DNA of 64,000 bases from contig NW_024722158.1 in the NCBI RefSeq assembly GCF_018991925.1, positions 10,054,944 through 10,118,943 on the forward strand. The letters are read 5' to 3'. The stretch is from Homarus americanus. Taxonomy: Eukaryota; Arthropoda; Malacostraca; Decapoda; Nephropidae. Shown in pieces: positions 48,787 to 60,128 of this stretch (its first letter is position 1; each line of letters begins with the position of its first letter). The notes beneath the pieces are model-generated. The model saw nothing but the letters and a program-made list of their open reading frames with translations. It ran no database searches and was not told where the DNA came from. The position numbers and the translations under genes are program-made.

Positions 48787-50515
48787 CCAACACGACAGTT
48801 CACAAGTCGCAGTGCCACCAAACCGCCTCCCTGCCCTCTGTTTCCCCGCCCAGAAGATATATACTCCACAGTGCTCCTCTGGATTTAAAGTGCTCAGACC
48901 TTGAAGTGCCTTCTATGTCTGTTTACAGGTTCCTGCAGGCCCCACAGGTAGCAGAAACGCCTTCAGCCCAGCAAATTTCCAAGACAGCACTGCATACACT
49001 GGTTCAAGACAGGCCTGTTGCCACTGACTGCCTCCCACACTGGGAGTCACCACCAGCTCCGCCCGCGCCTGGAGGGATACACCGCTGCCACGCCTCACTT
49101 CACAAATATTACAGTCAGTACTCTTTTTACTTGCCCGCCTAGTTCTTGCACTTAGGCAAGTACATTGACAAAAACATAGCACTTCACCTTATTCTCTTGT
49201 CTTTTCCCATCGTGAACTACTACCAAGCATGAGATGTCTGACCACGACGACATTTGCCGGGAAATCTAGATGAGGATGGTGAGGTAGACGTAAGCTCACA
49301 CCCCCCCACCCCCTCACGCCTCACACGCTGGGCGCGCCAACCAAAGGATGGAGCTAGGATATACGTCAGTTAATTCACTTCTCACAAGTTTCCCAAGAGA
49401 AGGTAGCCCAAAGACGCCAAGAGGAATCAGTCGCCCAACTTCAACAACAACACCAAGCTGATAACCACAAACTCCTGACACTATTGGAATTGCTGGGCAC
49501 GAGGACGCATTTCACCAGCTGCCACAACCAATTCGGCCATTTCAGCCTTCTTCTATCTATCCTTCAGACAACGCCCTCACACGCCACCTATCCCCCTGTG
49601 CCCCCAGTGCTCAACCACCTGTTCCAGTCTCAACTTTGTCGACCTCTCCGCGTTTCCCACCGCTGGCCGCTCCTCAGCACAATTCCCGCACAGCAAGTCT
49701 TCAGTTACCAGCCCCCAATTCTCCAATCTGATGCAACATATCAAGTATACCAATGGCGACGCTGTTTCGAAGACTTTGCTGTCAGCGTTCCGACCTCTAA
49801 TCGAATGCCCTCAGAAACAACTCCATCCAATTAAGATCATCTCCTCGATGTTCAACGCCCTAGAATAATGCTAGCCATTCCTCTGACCTCCTCCATGTCA
49901 GTGGAAAGAGGTCTAGACGCCTTGCAGAGTCATTTCCGTGGCCTCAAGAATGAAGCTTTGGCGCCGAGGGAAACTGCTATCCCGCAAACAAGCCTCTGGG
50001 GAATCTATTCTCAGACTTCTATGCACGACTCTATGACCCAGCAGCAGCCGAGGTGGATCTCATGCATGCATGCATCCTGTAACCTGTGCCGGTATCCAGC
50101 TCAAGATGATTCGTTGATGGGTGCACGCGGATTTATAACCTGCTTCAGAAACTCCTCACCCTCGACGCCTCACCGACTTCGTCACCCATTGTGGTCGAGG
50201 AGGCCGCAAGAGAGGCTGCCTCAGCTATACACTCACCGCCATCTCGCTCCACGCCGCCTCCACCTACAAGAGGAATCAACGCCAGACGACGGGCGCCTTT
50301 CCACAGCCCCCACGGTCAACAGTTTTTCCCCGGGATCCTGCAGAAGCTGTCACGCAGCACGGTCCAGGAAAGTGCCCTGCGTGCTGATATAAGTATATGT
50401 CGAAACTGCGATTTCTAAGGCCACTGCCTCAAGACACCTCGACATGCCCCGCCAACAAGGCTCATGCAACGCCAGTAAATAAAGGCGACACTTTCTGCTG
50501 CGTTATGGTCCACCG
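48787..50515 (+). pseudogene. Inner Gypsy gag region, decayed
   Basis: After an untranslated leader a possible Gag start lies near 49230 (MSDHDDICREI). Near 49380-49480 a glutamine-rich helical stretch (QEKVAQRRQEESVAQLQQQH) resembles a Gag coiled coil. Near 50385-50430 CRNCDF, a stop, then GHC is what remains of a CCHC zinc knuckle of the nucleocapsid. Frames shift repeatedly and several stops are present, so no full Gag can be made. GC content and codon use are well above the AT-rich flanks, which fits a recent arrival. Confidence 0.62.
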
Positions 50516-52317
50516 AGAAGCTCCCCATCCTCGTGTCAAAATGCGTTCCTTCACCGCCTCCCCAAGAACAACAAAGGATGTCACGCCAGGATCGGCGCCT
50601 CGAGGACAGGTCCCCCAAGCCCGCCAATGTCTTGCCTGTCCTACGGCACCAACTCTTCCAACCTCCTGATGATACCTGACATACGCGACATCACGGTGAT
50701 TTTGACCAACACACCTGGACGCCTCAACATCCCCAGGAGTAGCTCTGTCACCCACAGCCAGGAACGACGTGTTTCACAGCGGACGTGGTCCCTATGTCTC
50801 CAGCTTTGGGGGTGCTTCAAGGCAACATTACAGCTCGGTCCCCAAGTCTTGCCTTTGCCACAGTCCACGGCCCACGAGGTGGTCCAAACCCCTCTTGGGT
50901 CATGTGGGCCATGGCCAGAAATTGGCCATCGCTCCCATCCGGTTCCCAAAGCCCATCTCAGCCAGGACACACCTCAACAGGTGTGCAGAGATACCGTTTC
51001 AGCCATAGACTCACACCTGCTGCCTCCTGGGAGTCTTTTTTCAGTTCAGCGACGCCCCGCATTCTCCAGGAGCTCAGATCGCCAAGCCAAGACCCGGCAT
51101 ACGCCCAACTCCTCGACCACGCCTCCATGGGATTCCCACCAATCACACACGAGATTTCACGCCTCCGCCCCTTCTGGAAGCTAAGGATAGCCTCTATGAC
51201 GCAGAGCTGGTGCTGTACGGCCCCAGGATCGCCAGCTGCTCCCGCTGTCTCTCCGCCAAGACCTTATCCCGCCTTCTCCATGACACAGCCACCGGCCAAG
51301 GCAGCCACGAAGCAGGAGGCCCGGCCAGACCGCCTCTGGCCTGGTATTGACGCCATATTAAGAGCACGGGTTGAGGCCCAGGAGCCTTGCCAGCAACTCC
51401 AGCCCAGCCAGCAACAAGAGCCGCACTCTGTGCAATGACCTCCCAGCCGCCCTTTGAGTCCGTGGTCCGCCGACTTCTTAATGTACTGAAAGTCTTTCCT
51501 GGTGGTCGCCACAGGCTCTCTGGCGCCCCTGTAGTTCTCAAGTGTCGGGACACCACTCCTTCCAGGGTCAACCTGATGTTCTGTCGCTTTTTCCGAAGTC
51601 GGAGTGCCTTCTCCGCCCGAACCGGGCGTGTGTGGCCCCTGCTCAATAGCCACGAGTTCAAGAGCCAACGCTAGCGCCCACCACATCGCCACCTCCCTCA
51701 CATCTGCAGGCTAATGGCCACGCCGAGGCAGCGGTAAAGTCTGTGAAAATACTCCCTATCCAAGACAGCACCAACGGGAACCTGGATCATGAGGAGTTCG
51801 CAGGGCCTACTAGGAACTCCGCCAGAACACCCCTACCCCCTGCCGGACGCCTCCTGCCCCAGGTGTTGTGGCGGTCACTTCGTACTCGTGTGCCTGCTCA
51901 CCCCCAGTCCTCTTAGATGAATGGCAGATCACAAGTGACGAGTGCGACTGCAGTGAGGCGTCTGGATGGCCCAAGTGACAAGCCACTATGACGCCCACGC
52001 TTCGCCTCTTCTAGGTTGGTCAAGCTGCCAGCAAGCACGAACCCAGGACCCGAATGGCCACACCGCTGGGATTAGCCTGGCCGTGGCGAGTCTCGTTCGT
52101 ACCAAGTCCGCCTCCCCAGTGGTCGTGTGTGGTGGCGAAACAGACGCCATCTCCGCCCAGTGCCATCCTCTAGTGACGAACCTCCTCCCCGTCCCCTGTG
52201 TCCCCTTGCCCAGACCAGGAACGAAGGTCGTCAGTTGATCCTCCCATTGTCCCTCGCCGCTCCCCCCGACTCATGGAAAAAGAGTCCGTAGACCGCTCGA
52301 GATTGCACTACGAGCGT
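50516..52317 (+). pseudogene. Inner Gypsy pol region, reverse transcriptase deleted, integrase decayed
   Basis: Between the Gag knuckle and the integrase there are only about 700 bases, far too few for protease, reverse transcriptase and RNase H, and no catalytic DD motif is found; a large internal deletion is likely. From 51185 the integrase zinc-binding relic can be read (a His pair near 51275-51290, RPDRLWPGIDA near 51325, CQQLQPSQQQEP near 51390-51420), followed by core-domain relics (VVRRLLNVLKVFPGG near 51460), ANGHAEAAVKSVK in pieces (near 51710-51750) and the C-terminal basic tail ending near 52310. Stops and frameshifts are frequent. The CQ..QPSQQQEP word is shared with the outer element, so they are related. 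Confidence 0.72.
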
Positions 52318-52332
52318 AAAGGGGGAGGGAGG
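52318..52332 (+). other. Polypurine tract of the inner Gypsy element
   Basis: AAAGGGGGAGGGAGG directly before the 3' LTR, the expected site for plus-strand priming. Confidence 0.88.
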
Positions 52333-52732
52333 TGTATAGATATGTGAACACGCCTGACGCCAAGACTCTGTTACCATTCATTGTACCATTTATTCACATG
52401 TCTGTATTACTACATATCATTATACCATGTCTGATATCTATGCTTATGTCTAATGCCTATGTTCACTCACTAGGCCCCGATATACTATGTCTGTACCGCG
52501 CTAGTCGAGTAACTAGAGGACCTCAGTTATTGTCCTAGTGATGTCTAGCAACTCTCCTTGCCCAGCTAGACAACATCCCTCAGATCAGCCTCGGCCTACC
52601 TACGGTCCGGGGTCCCTTGTGCCCGCTTCTGTATCGGTCGGCTATCACGCCAAGTCTTGTACACTTATTGAATATACCTACTGCTCGTGCTCTGGAGTTT
52701 CAAGAACCTTGTCTAGGATTGCATCCACTACA
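52333..52732 (+). repeat. Inner Gypsy element, 3' LTR
   Basis: TGTATAGATATG to CATCCACTACA, 400 bases, paired with 48377-48769. The two differ by scattered substitutions and one- to three-base indels. Followed directly by TTATG (52733-52737). Confidence 0.92.
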
Positions 52733-52969
52733 TTATGCACCATGTTATGTACAGTATATGTATTATCATGTTTACATATTATGCATTCAGCTTGTGAATG
52801 CTGGCATCTGTGCATGCCAGCGCGGAGTGATACATGGAGTTGAGATCGCTAGTCCTTATGGCATGGAAGCCACTGTTTATTTGTTCCTCTGTATTTGTCT
52901 CCCGTACGAGAATAAGAACCTATTTTCAAGATAACAAGTGTTTGCGTATACCCTCAGTAGTGTAGAACA
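52733..52969 (+). mobile_element. Right piece of the outer element's probable 3' LTR
   Basis: Continuation of the AT-rich sequence interrupted at 48376. It begins with the second TTATG copy and ends, by inference, at GTAGAACA near 52969. No second copy of this LTR occurs in the window to confirm the limits. Confidence 0.4.
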
Positions 52970-53533
52970 TTTTGGGGGGATCAAAGACAGACATAGACTT
53001 ACGACAAACACGTTTTGCAGTCAGTAGCACTGCAGTTAAGGCGTCAGTTTATTGTTGTTTTGTTTCTTGTTATTACAGTGGTCCCTCGGTTAACAAATGG
53101 TTCGGTTAACGAAATTTCGGTTAACGAATTACCTTCCATAAGAATCTTCAATTCGGTTAACGAACAAAAATTCGATTAACGAAATCCTTACGAACATTTG
53201 TTGTGAGCATCAGCTGATGGGCTAGTCTGCCAATTCAGTAATCTGTTCTGTGTTTACATTCGTTTTCAGTGGAGTAAATATCAAGAAAATTGTGCTCTTT
53301 AATATTTGTGCATTTTTTATATTAAAATTATTGGTCATTCTAAAATTTAGCCATCCAAGCTCTGTCCACATAGAGTTTTTCAACTATTATTTTTGGCTCG
53401 ATATATGTAACTTTATTCATTTATTGAAACTCATTTAATGCACACACTGTCCTAAGGGCAAAGCTGTACTGTACATGTAATCAAAATAATGTACAAAATG
53501 CTTACTAAAATTTTTGTCTAGTGCAAACTATCG

Positions 53534-53876
53534 CATGTTTACATTCAAATTAATCACTATCTTATAAGAATTCCAGCAATGTAAATTATATTCTCCCCGG
53601 TCACTTTTGTGACATTTTATGAGCAAAAAACATAAACTCAATCTAAAGGACATAAATAAACAAATAAATACTTCACTAGACCTTCGGCCCCAACTGTCAA
53701 ACATGTCACTGTCACCCCTCCCTCCCTACCTCCCCCCCCCTCCCAGCAAGGTTTGGTGGTTACAGTAGGCTTTAAGTTTTTATCTTATATAAAATCTCAG
53801 ACTAAAGTTAGGAGAATATAATTTGCATTGCTGGAATCCTTGCAAGACAGCGGATAATTTGAATATAAACGTCATG
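53534..53876. repeat. Inverted repeat with arms of about 63 bases, inside element A
   Basis: The left arm (53534-53596) and the complement of the right arm (53811-53876) share ATTCAAATTA, TATCTTRYAAG, ATTCCAGCAATG and AAATTATATTCTCC. A third copy of one arm is found at 60532-60592 on the plus strand. The arms may be the ends of another foldback or MITE family. Confidence 0.75.
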
Positions 53877-53962
53877 TATTTTGCACAAGAGATAAAAATT
53901 AATCACCTGTATCATATTACAGTAGTGATTTAAGAGTAAGTGTATATGTACGTATATATATA

Positions 53963-54618
53963 CAGTGGGGTATGCTATAACGAACGGATTCTACTACGAA
54001 TATTCCTAAACGAACGGTTTTACCTATAAAATTGAGAATGCGATAACGAACGCAACTCCTACAACGAACGCGGATGAATACGGGACTATTTCATCTGGCG
54101 CATGAATATTGTTGTACCGCGGCTCACAGCAAGAGCGTCAGGCGCCATATTGGTTCATTGTGTAGTCAGTGCACCACTGAACTTGTTGAAATTTCGTCTT
54201 TTGATGTGGAAATTCGTGTTATTTTTATAACTATTTTGTTATACAAGTGTACAATTACAACAATGAATAGTCAAAAGCGAGTGAGAAAGCTAATAACCCT
54301 TGAAACTAAGAAGAAATTATAAATAAACAGACAAAGTGCCTGTAAGACAGTCACCAAAGAGGGCTAGGAAGGATGACTCCTCTCCTTCCACCTCTTCTCC
54401 ATAATTCTCTCCTCCCCCCTCCTCCTCTGCCTCCTGTCCTGCATGCTGAACAACACTAAGGTAAGATAACGTACCGTATTTTTTACAATTTCCACAGAAA
54501 TTTTTCATTGTTAAGTGGTTGCATTTGGGGGCCTGGAACGGATTAATCCTATAACGAACGAATGCTATAACGAACGAGGTTCTAGAACCAATTAGATTCA
54601 TTATAGCATACCCCACTG
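53963..54618. mobile_element. Tigger/pogo-type element B, 656 bases, nested in A
   Basis: Ends: CAGTGGGGTATGCTATAACG at 53963 and its complement (CAGTGGGGTATGCTATAA then TGAA) ending at 54618. The first 18 bases are perfect. TA duplicates at 53961-53962 and 54619-54620. Inside, at 54263-54319, the frame MNSQKRVRKLITLETKKKL ends in TAA; this resembles the extreme N-terminus of a Tigger-type transposase, so B looks like a deletion derivative of an autonomous element. Confidence 0.9.
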
Positions 54619-54801
54619 TATAGTGATTTAAGGGCGATTTAGGGAAATTTTAAGTGTTTCTGACTTCATGCATTTTTGGCTTTACTTTGTATGTACGGTA
54701 CTTTTATGTGAAAAGAAACCAATTACCCATTGAAATAATGGATTCGGTTAACGAACGACTCTGTGGAATGAATTGTGTTTGTTAACCAAGGGACCACTGT
54801 A

Positions 54802-55136
54802 CAGTATTTTTTTTGTATAACTTATTTATTAGTATTATTTATTTCTCACATTTATTTGTATTGTATATATATTGTTATAAGAAAACTATGGCTACAGAAG
54901 GAAAATACTCACAAAAGTTTTTTTCTGAAATACTCCCTGCTAAATTGGAGGTGCGTCTTATATGGCCATGTACAGTATATGCTGTAAAATATGGCGTATA
55001 CTGTATTTTATTTTCAATTAATTTGACTGTTTTAAAAAAAAAAGTAAAAAGCCATGCAAAAGATAAGGAAAGGTTACACTAGGGAATGCATCTTATTATT
55101 ATTGCTTTATTTTAATGGTAATTAATGAATTCACAA
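54802..55136. other. Spacer between the two transposon nests
   Basis: AT-rich. GTGCGTCTTATATGGCC and ATATGGCGTATACTGTA (54950-55010) recall subterminal parts of pogo-type elements, but no paired ends were found. Confidence 0.4.
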
Positions 55137-55552
55137 TACAGTAAAACCCCGCTTTACGGTGTTTCACTTTACGCGTTTCCACGTTTACGCGGTACCCTGC
55201 CGAACACGGAATGCTCACTTAACGCGGTGCGTGTACCCTTTTATGCGGAGAGCGGCTGGCGGTCCTCTCGCGCCGCGCCATTTTTGCATTCAAACCTCCC
55301 GCCATGTTGGGTAAGCGGCGCGAGTAGGTTGAGCAGTGTATGTCTTTGTTGCATTATCGGTGACGTCATATGACTTATCGGACTGTGATTGGGCCAAGCA
55401 TCCTTACCTCCCTCCCCCGCTAGCTGTGATTGGTTTAATGTACTATGACGTGCCCCACCGCGGGAGCATTCAAGCCCCTTGACCTACCCGCGTCAGTTAC
55501 ACCCCTCCCGACTACACGTGTACAGTATATCGGTACCCATTGTTCCATAAGA

Positions 55553-57972
55553 ATGGCTTCCACCAGACCACCACCACCACAAAGAAACCTTGCATTACCT
55601 GGACCCAGCCGCCCTAAGCCAAAGAAGATACAACGTTCCCTAAGCTACGAAATTAAATACAGTCAGTTCTGCTATAACGCGATAGTTGTGTTCTTGTAAA
55701 ACATTGTGTTATAGAAATTCGCGTAATAGAAATAACAGGGCTTACGGAGAAAATAGGGTTAGGTGCAGATTACTACTCGAAATTTAAAAAAATTTAGTAG
55801 TTAGCCTAACACAAAGGATAGCACAGTCTAAAAAAATGTTACATTCATATCTAATAATGAAATCATACAGTAAATGCAACACTTTACCTTGAAAAAATAT
55901 GAATATATTTTGATGGGGGAGAAGGGTGATTTTGAGGTTAATAACATTGAGCTTCTCTTCAAGGGTTATAGCCTTTCTTTTACGATCATCACCGGGAATG
56001 TGATCACCAGAACGCTTCTTGGAGATATTCTTCTTTACCATATTCACAGTTTATACCACAAAATTGAAGAAATAGTAAGCAAAAATCGCGTTACAGCAAA
56101 CAAACGTTCGTGTTATACAAATATCGTTCCTCTATTCATAAATCACGTTAGAGCCAATTCGCGTTGTCAAAACACGCGTTATAGCAGAACTCACTGTACA
56201 AGATCATCCAAGAATGGAGAAAAGAACAAGACAGGTTGACCTCGCGCGCCAGCATGGTGTTAACGAGTCTACGATGCGGACAATTGAGAAGGATGCAGCC
56301 AAGATAAAAGAGCACATGAACATCACAAAGTCTACAGGTACTTCTATGATCAAGTATTGCCACAACCAGGTGCTTCGCAAGACGGAGAAATTACTTGTGA
56401 GCTAATTGATTCGTCAGGCGAGACGGAACATGGTGGTGGACACTCGCTCAGTTAAGGAGTACGCAAAAGAACTGTATGCTGCAGTGTCACGTAAGATGGG
56501 AATTGCAGAGCCCAAAGCCTTCAATACTTCCTCTGGGTGGTTGCAGAGGTTTAAGAAGGGGAACAAGATCACCAACATTAACATTGGTGGTGAAGAAGCT
56601 AGTGCTGACCGTATTGCGGCTAGGGATTTTCCTCCGTTTTTACGTGAGATTATGGAGGAAGGACAGTATACCGACGACCAGGTGTTTAACATGGACGAAT
56701 TTGGTCTTTTTTGAAAAAAGCTACCTTCCAAGACCTTCGTTGTGAAGAATGCCAGAAAGTGTCGGGGCCGGAAGTTGCAGAAGGAGTGCATCACCGTCCT
56801 GTTTACCACCAATGCCTCCAGTACCTGTAAGCTCAAGTTATCGGTGATCCACACAGCACCCAAGCCGCACGCCTACAAGAGCATGGAGATGACCAAGCTA
56901 AATGTCCACTGGCTGACCGCACATAAGGCGTGGATGTTCTCTACTCTGTCCCTCTCCTGGTTTGATGACTGTTTCATTCCTGATGTGAAGAAATTCTGTG
57001 AGCAACAGAATGTTCCATTCAAGATTTTGTTGCTGCTTGACAACGCACCAGGACACTCGCCCCTACTGTTAGATCGTCACCCCAACGTAAAAACAGGTCT
57101 TCCTTCCTCCCAACACTACGTCTATAATACAGCCCATGGACCAAGAATTGATCTGTAATGTGAAAGCTGCATTCTCTGCAAAGAAGTTTAAGCTCCTGAA
57201 CGACTACACCAACACCAAGGATGAGTTGCGTAACCTGGGTGACACCGATAGCAAGAGCGAAGATGACGAGGAACAACAGTTGGCAGAGCAAGAAGTACTT
57301 GTGAAACAATTCTGGAGAAAATTCAACGTCAAGAAAGCTGTGGACTTCTTGGTGGAGGCATGGGATCAGCTGTCTGTAGCAACGGTTCATCACGCATAGA
57401 GACATGTGTTGCAAGGTATTCCAGGTGGGAGGCAGTCAATCTGTGACTGGTGAGGTTCAGACTGTTGCAGTAGCAGTGGACCTTGCCAGAGAAGTTGCGC
57501 AGTGTTACAGCTGCAGGCTTCTCCGAGACCACCAATGACGACATCCTGGAGGTGATAAGGGATCCTGATGTGACTGCCGACGAGATGCTAGATGATGATG
57601 ATGTCAGTGAAGAGGCAGGTGGTGCGTCATCCCAAGAAGAATGCAAGTTATTGCATAGTAATGTAAGGGGTGCCATCGAGTGTGTTGAGAAACTCAAGCT
57701 CCTCCTTTCCGACGACCCTGATGATAACCGGTATGAAGTCTTCACTACCCAGCTGTTGCAGACTATGGAGCCCTACATCAAGGTGTATCACAACAACATC
57801 AACACCAGCCGTCAGCAAAGCATTACCGAGTTCTTCGCCCGTAACCCACCACAGCCAGCCCAAGCCAGTGATAGTGACAGACAGAGACAGTGATGGTGAC
57901 TTTGAGGTATTTGTCAGAGAGGCACTAATAAGTGTGGATGACACTGATGAAGACTCAGCTGAGGGCCAGTAG
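55553..57972 (+). pseudogene. Tigger-type transposase of element C, disrupted
   Basis: A DDE transposase of the pogo group. It starts MASTRPPPPQRNLALPGPSR with the N-terminal helix-turn-helix region, which is cut at 55658 by element D and resumes at 56199 (IIQEW, then RTRQVDLARQHGVNES after a frameshift). The CENP-B-like second DNA-binding region follows (LYAAVSRKMG, FNTSSGWLQRFKKGNKI). The catalytic triad can be read: FNMDEFGLF (Asp at 56694-56696), LLLLDNAPGHSP (Asp at 57039-57041) and IIQPMDQELI (Asp at 57139-57141). An acidic C-terminal tail ends at 57972. Defects: in-frame stops at 56403-56405 and 56712-56714 (TGA where a Trp is expected after FGLF), frameshifts near 56210, 57065-57120, 57400-57480 and 57890, and the D insertion. 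It cannot be functional. Confidence 0.9.
55660..56196 (-). mobile_element. Tigger/pogo-type element D, 537 bases, inserted in the transposase gene of C
   Basis: Ends: CAGTCAGTTCTGCTATAACG at 55660 and the complement CAGTGAGTTCTGCTATAACG ending at 56196, one mismatch in 20. TA duplicates at 55658-55659 and 56197-56198. On the minus strand it retains a transposase start at 56047 (MVKKNISKKRSGDHIPGDDR, then KRKAITLEEKLNVI), typical of the N-terminal domain of another Tigger lineage. The frame then dissolves, so D is a deletion derivative. Its insertion separates the N-terminal 35 codons of the C transposase from the remainder. Confidence 0.92.
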
Positions 57973-58317
57973 CCTGCCTTCTGCCTCGGAACCAGCCTCC
58001 ATTCCCCTACGCCGACCCATCTCTTCTACTAACGTAAGTGTTAACCCTAACTTTGTTTTTTTCTAACCTAACCTACAGTATATTATTCTGTTATTGATTG
58101 TTCCCTTCTATATTATGTGTGTGTGAATACCCTCATAAAGTTAAGATGTTATATTTACTAAAACTTACGTATTGTGTCGGGGAAAAAATGGAGTTGGGGG
58201 TCGGCCCGGTCTCTATTTCATTTAATCCCATATGTTATATTGTTCACTTTACACGTCTCTCGCTTTACGCGGGCCGCCGTGGGTTCAATTGAACGCGTAA
58301 AGTGAGGGTGCACTGTA

Positions 58318-58600
58318 CGACAATTTGCCTTACATCGCAATATTGGAGGACAGATTACCGCAATACCTTGAGGCTTTACTGTACACTCCATAAAAATTTT
58401 CATAGACAATCCTAAGTTATTCAGGGAAATGAAGAACCAAACAGACTGTGAAGAGTTGTATGAAGATCTCTGTTACCTTTATGATAGTCAAAGGAATGAA
58501 TGTCAAGATTGAACATCACAAAAGCACCTGTGAAAAGAAGGTAAATCAATCAAGTAAGTAAGTTACTAGGTCATATAAAAAGGGTTTTCATATATAGTAC
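58318..58600. other. AT-rich spacer, nothing certain
   Basis: May contain further decayed sequence of the LINE relic that follows; not certain. Confidence 0.35.
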
Positions 58601-59000
58601 TGTACCTAGATGGTCTGTCCCTCGTAACGCTCTTCAAAAGTGATGAGCTTCCCCGGTTGGAGTACTGTCACCCCGTCTGGTCCCTGATATATGCTAGAGA
58701 TATTTGAACTCCTGCAATTGCCCAGCTTATAGTAATGACAACAAGGGGTAATTTAATAGAAGTTTATAAGCACCTCAGAAAACATTACTAAGTTGAGTGT
58801 TCATACCTGGAACTAGCTGATGCTGGCTCCACTTGGGTTACTGCCTCAGGTTGAAGAAGCCACAAGTTCAGAAACCTTCTGAGGCAGACATTTTTGGAGT
58901 GAGAGTTGTGAGCTCTTGGAAGAATCTGCCAGAGAGTGTTATGATGGCACCAAGTGTGAGCTCTCTCAAGACCAAGCATGTGTAAATGCTCTCAGCAAAT
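58600..59000 (+). mobile_element. Decayed LINE 3' fragment
   Basis: In the plus strand LPRLEYCHPVWSL (near 58655) recalls the RPHLEYC-W motif after the LINE reverse transcriptase palm. It is followed by RGNLIEVYKHLR (58747-58782) and, after stops and shifts, SSWKNLPESVMMAPSVSSLK (58910-58970), the usual C-terminal WN-LP-VV-A-S-FK region. It is a third LINE lineage, distinct from the two CR1-like families above, and is heavily damaged. Confidence 0.7.
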
Positions 59001-59388
59001 TATTTATGTCAAAGCAGTACAGTATTCATCATAACACACATACAGTATCTACAATAAACCTAGCTAATATGTCCATGGAGATGACAAATTAGTCTTTTGA
59101 AGCTAAGGGTAGAGCCAAGTAGCTCTGGTCTTTCTCTAAGGCACAATTGGTCATCACGGGATGGATTCACCCCAAGTTTTTTTCAATTCACTCGGGTTCA
59201 CAGATAGCAGAGTCACGGTGATGAAGTGCTGCTTGGGTAATCCTTTTTTTAATTACACCATCAGGTCTCGGAACAACTACTGCTTCCTGTTAACCCCCAA
59301 GATCACCACAGGTCATGTATGATGGACCCAATTAACATACTACCATGAGTGCTGTCTGTATGTCTGACACAATACAGCAGTCTGGTCT

Positions 59389-59416
59389 ACTGTACTGTAC
59401 TGTACTGTACTGTACC
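59389..59416. repeat. (ACTGT)n pentanucleotide repeat
   Basis: About five units of TACTG. Confidence 0.9.
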
Positions 59417-59445
59417 ATTGATTCATGTGGGATGAATTGTCAACT

Positions 59446-59585
59446 GGTCTGGTGTAGGATGATGTTTGATCATGGTGTGGTGTAGGATGATGTTTGATCA
59501 TGGTCTGGTGTAGGATGATGTTTGATCATGGTCTGGTGTAGGATGATGTTTGATCATGGTCTGGGATGGGATGATGTTTGATCAG
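59446..59585. repeat. 28-base tandem repeat, five copies
   Basis: Five near-identical copies of GGTCTGGTGTAGGATGATGT then TTGATCAT. The high identity suggests recent expansion. Confidence 0.92.
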
Positions 59586-60128
59586 TTTGTTATTCTATGG
59601 TACATAAGCACTACAGTCCAACACCTGGAACACATCTTTGAGCTTCCTGAAGTATTTCAGAGATATTATGTGGAGGAGGTGCTGGTCCTGCAGGTCACCA
59701 CTATTAAGGTGTACAATTAGCAAGAAAACCACTTCCCTAACCTGAGATGACTGACAGAATGGTTGGCAAGAAGCACAGGACAGTTCTTAAGCCTTTAGGG
59801 AAGAGACAAGGAAGACCTGTACCAAAGAAACCCAAGCAATGTAAACACAATGGAGGAATACATCAGGCATCCATTCAACATTTCTTGCAATCTATGTGAG
59901 TCGTGTGGCTGTACACCTGAAGAAAAGTGTGAATAACACTGGTGCTTCTCTTGATGTAACAATATAAGAAATAATTTCATACGACTAATGACTGAAAAGC
60001 GTTTTGTTGATACAATAAAATTTGTATAAATTCAACTCTTGGGACTACCCATACTCAATTCATTTTCTATTGTTTTAGGGTTTTGTATATTCCAATCAGT
60101 CAACTAGTCTTCCATTGTTTGCAGAAAC
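59586..60128. other. Probable 3' UTR and downstream flank of the glucosyltransferase gene
   Basis: On the minus strand this follows the stop codon of the exon at 60129-60327, so at least the right part is likely 3' UTR. I could not find a canonical AATAAA on the minus strand close to the stop. No other gene is seen. Confidence 0.4.

Larger units (their letters stand above)
53076..54799. mobile_element. Tigger/pogo-type non-autonomous element A (contains B)
   Basis: Terminal inverted repeats of 22 bases with one mismatch: CAGTGGTCCCTCGGTTAACA (then AA) at 53076, and at 54778-54799 the complement of CAGTGGTCCCTTGGTTAACA (then AA). TA flanks both ends (53074-53075 and 54800-54801). Subterminal GGTTAACGAA repeats lie inside both ends. 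Element B is inserted at a TA in its interior. Without B the element is about 1.07 kb and has no transposase frame; a long inverted repeat (53534-53876) lies inside it. Confidence 0.9.
55139..58315 (+). mobile_element. Tigger/pogo-type element C, near full length (contains D)
   Basis: Left end CAGTAAAACCCCGCTTTACG (55139), and the complement of the right end, CAGTGCACCCTCACTTTACG, ending at 58315. The repeats are imperfect but clearly related; subterminal TTTACGCG repeats occur at both ends. TA flanks at 55137-55138 and 58316-58317. Without D (537 bases plus one TA) it is about 2.64 kb, a normal size for an autonomous Tigger element, and it holds one transposase gene. Confidence 0.9.

Noticed and set aside
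46900..52969. Envelope gene in the Gypsy elements (errantivirus-type)
   Set aside because: After the integrase region the sequence reaches the polypurine tract and LTR with no room for a third gene.
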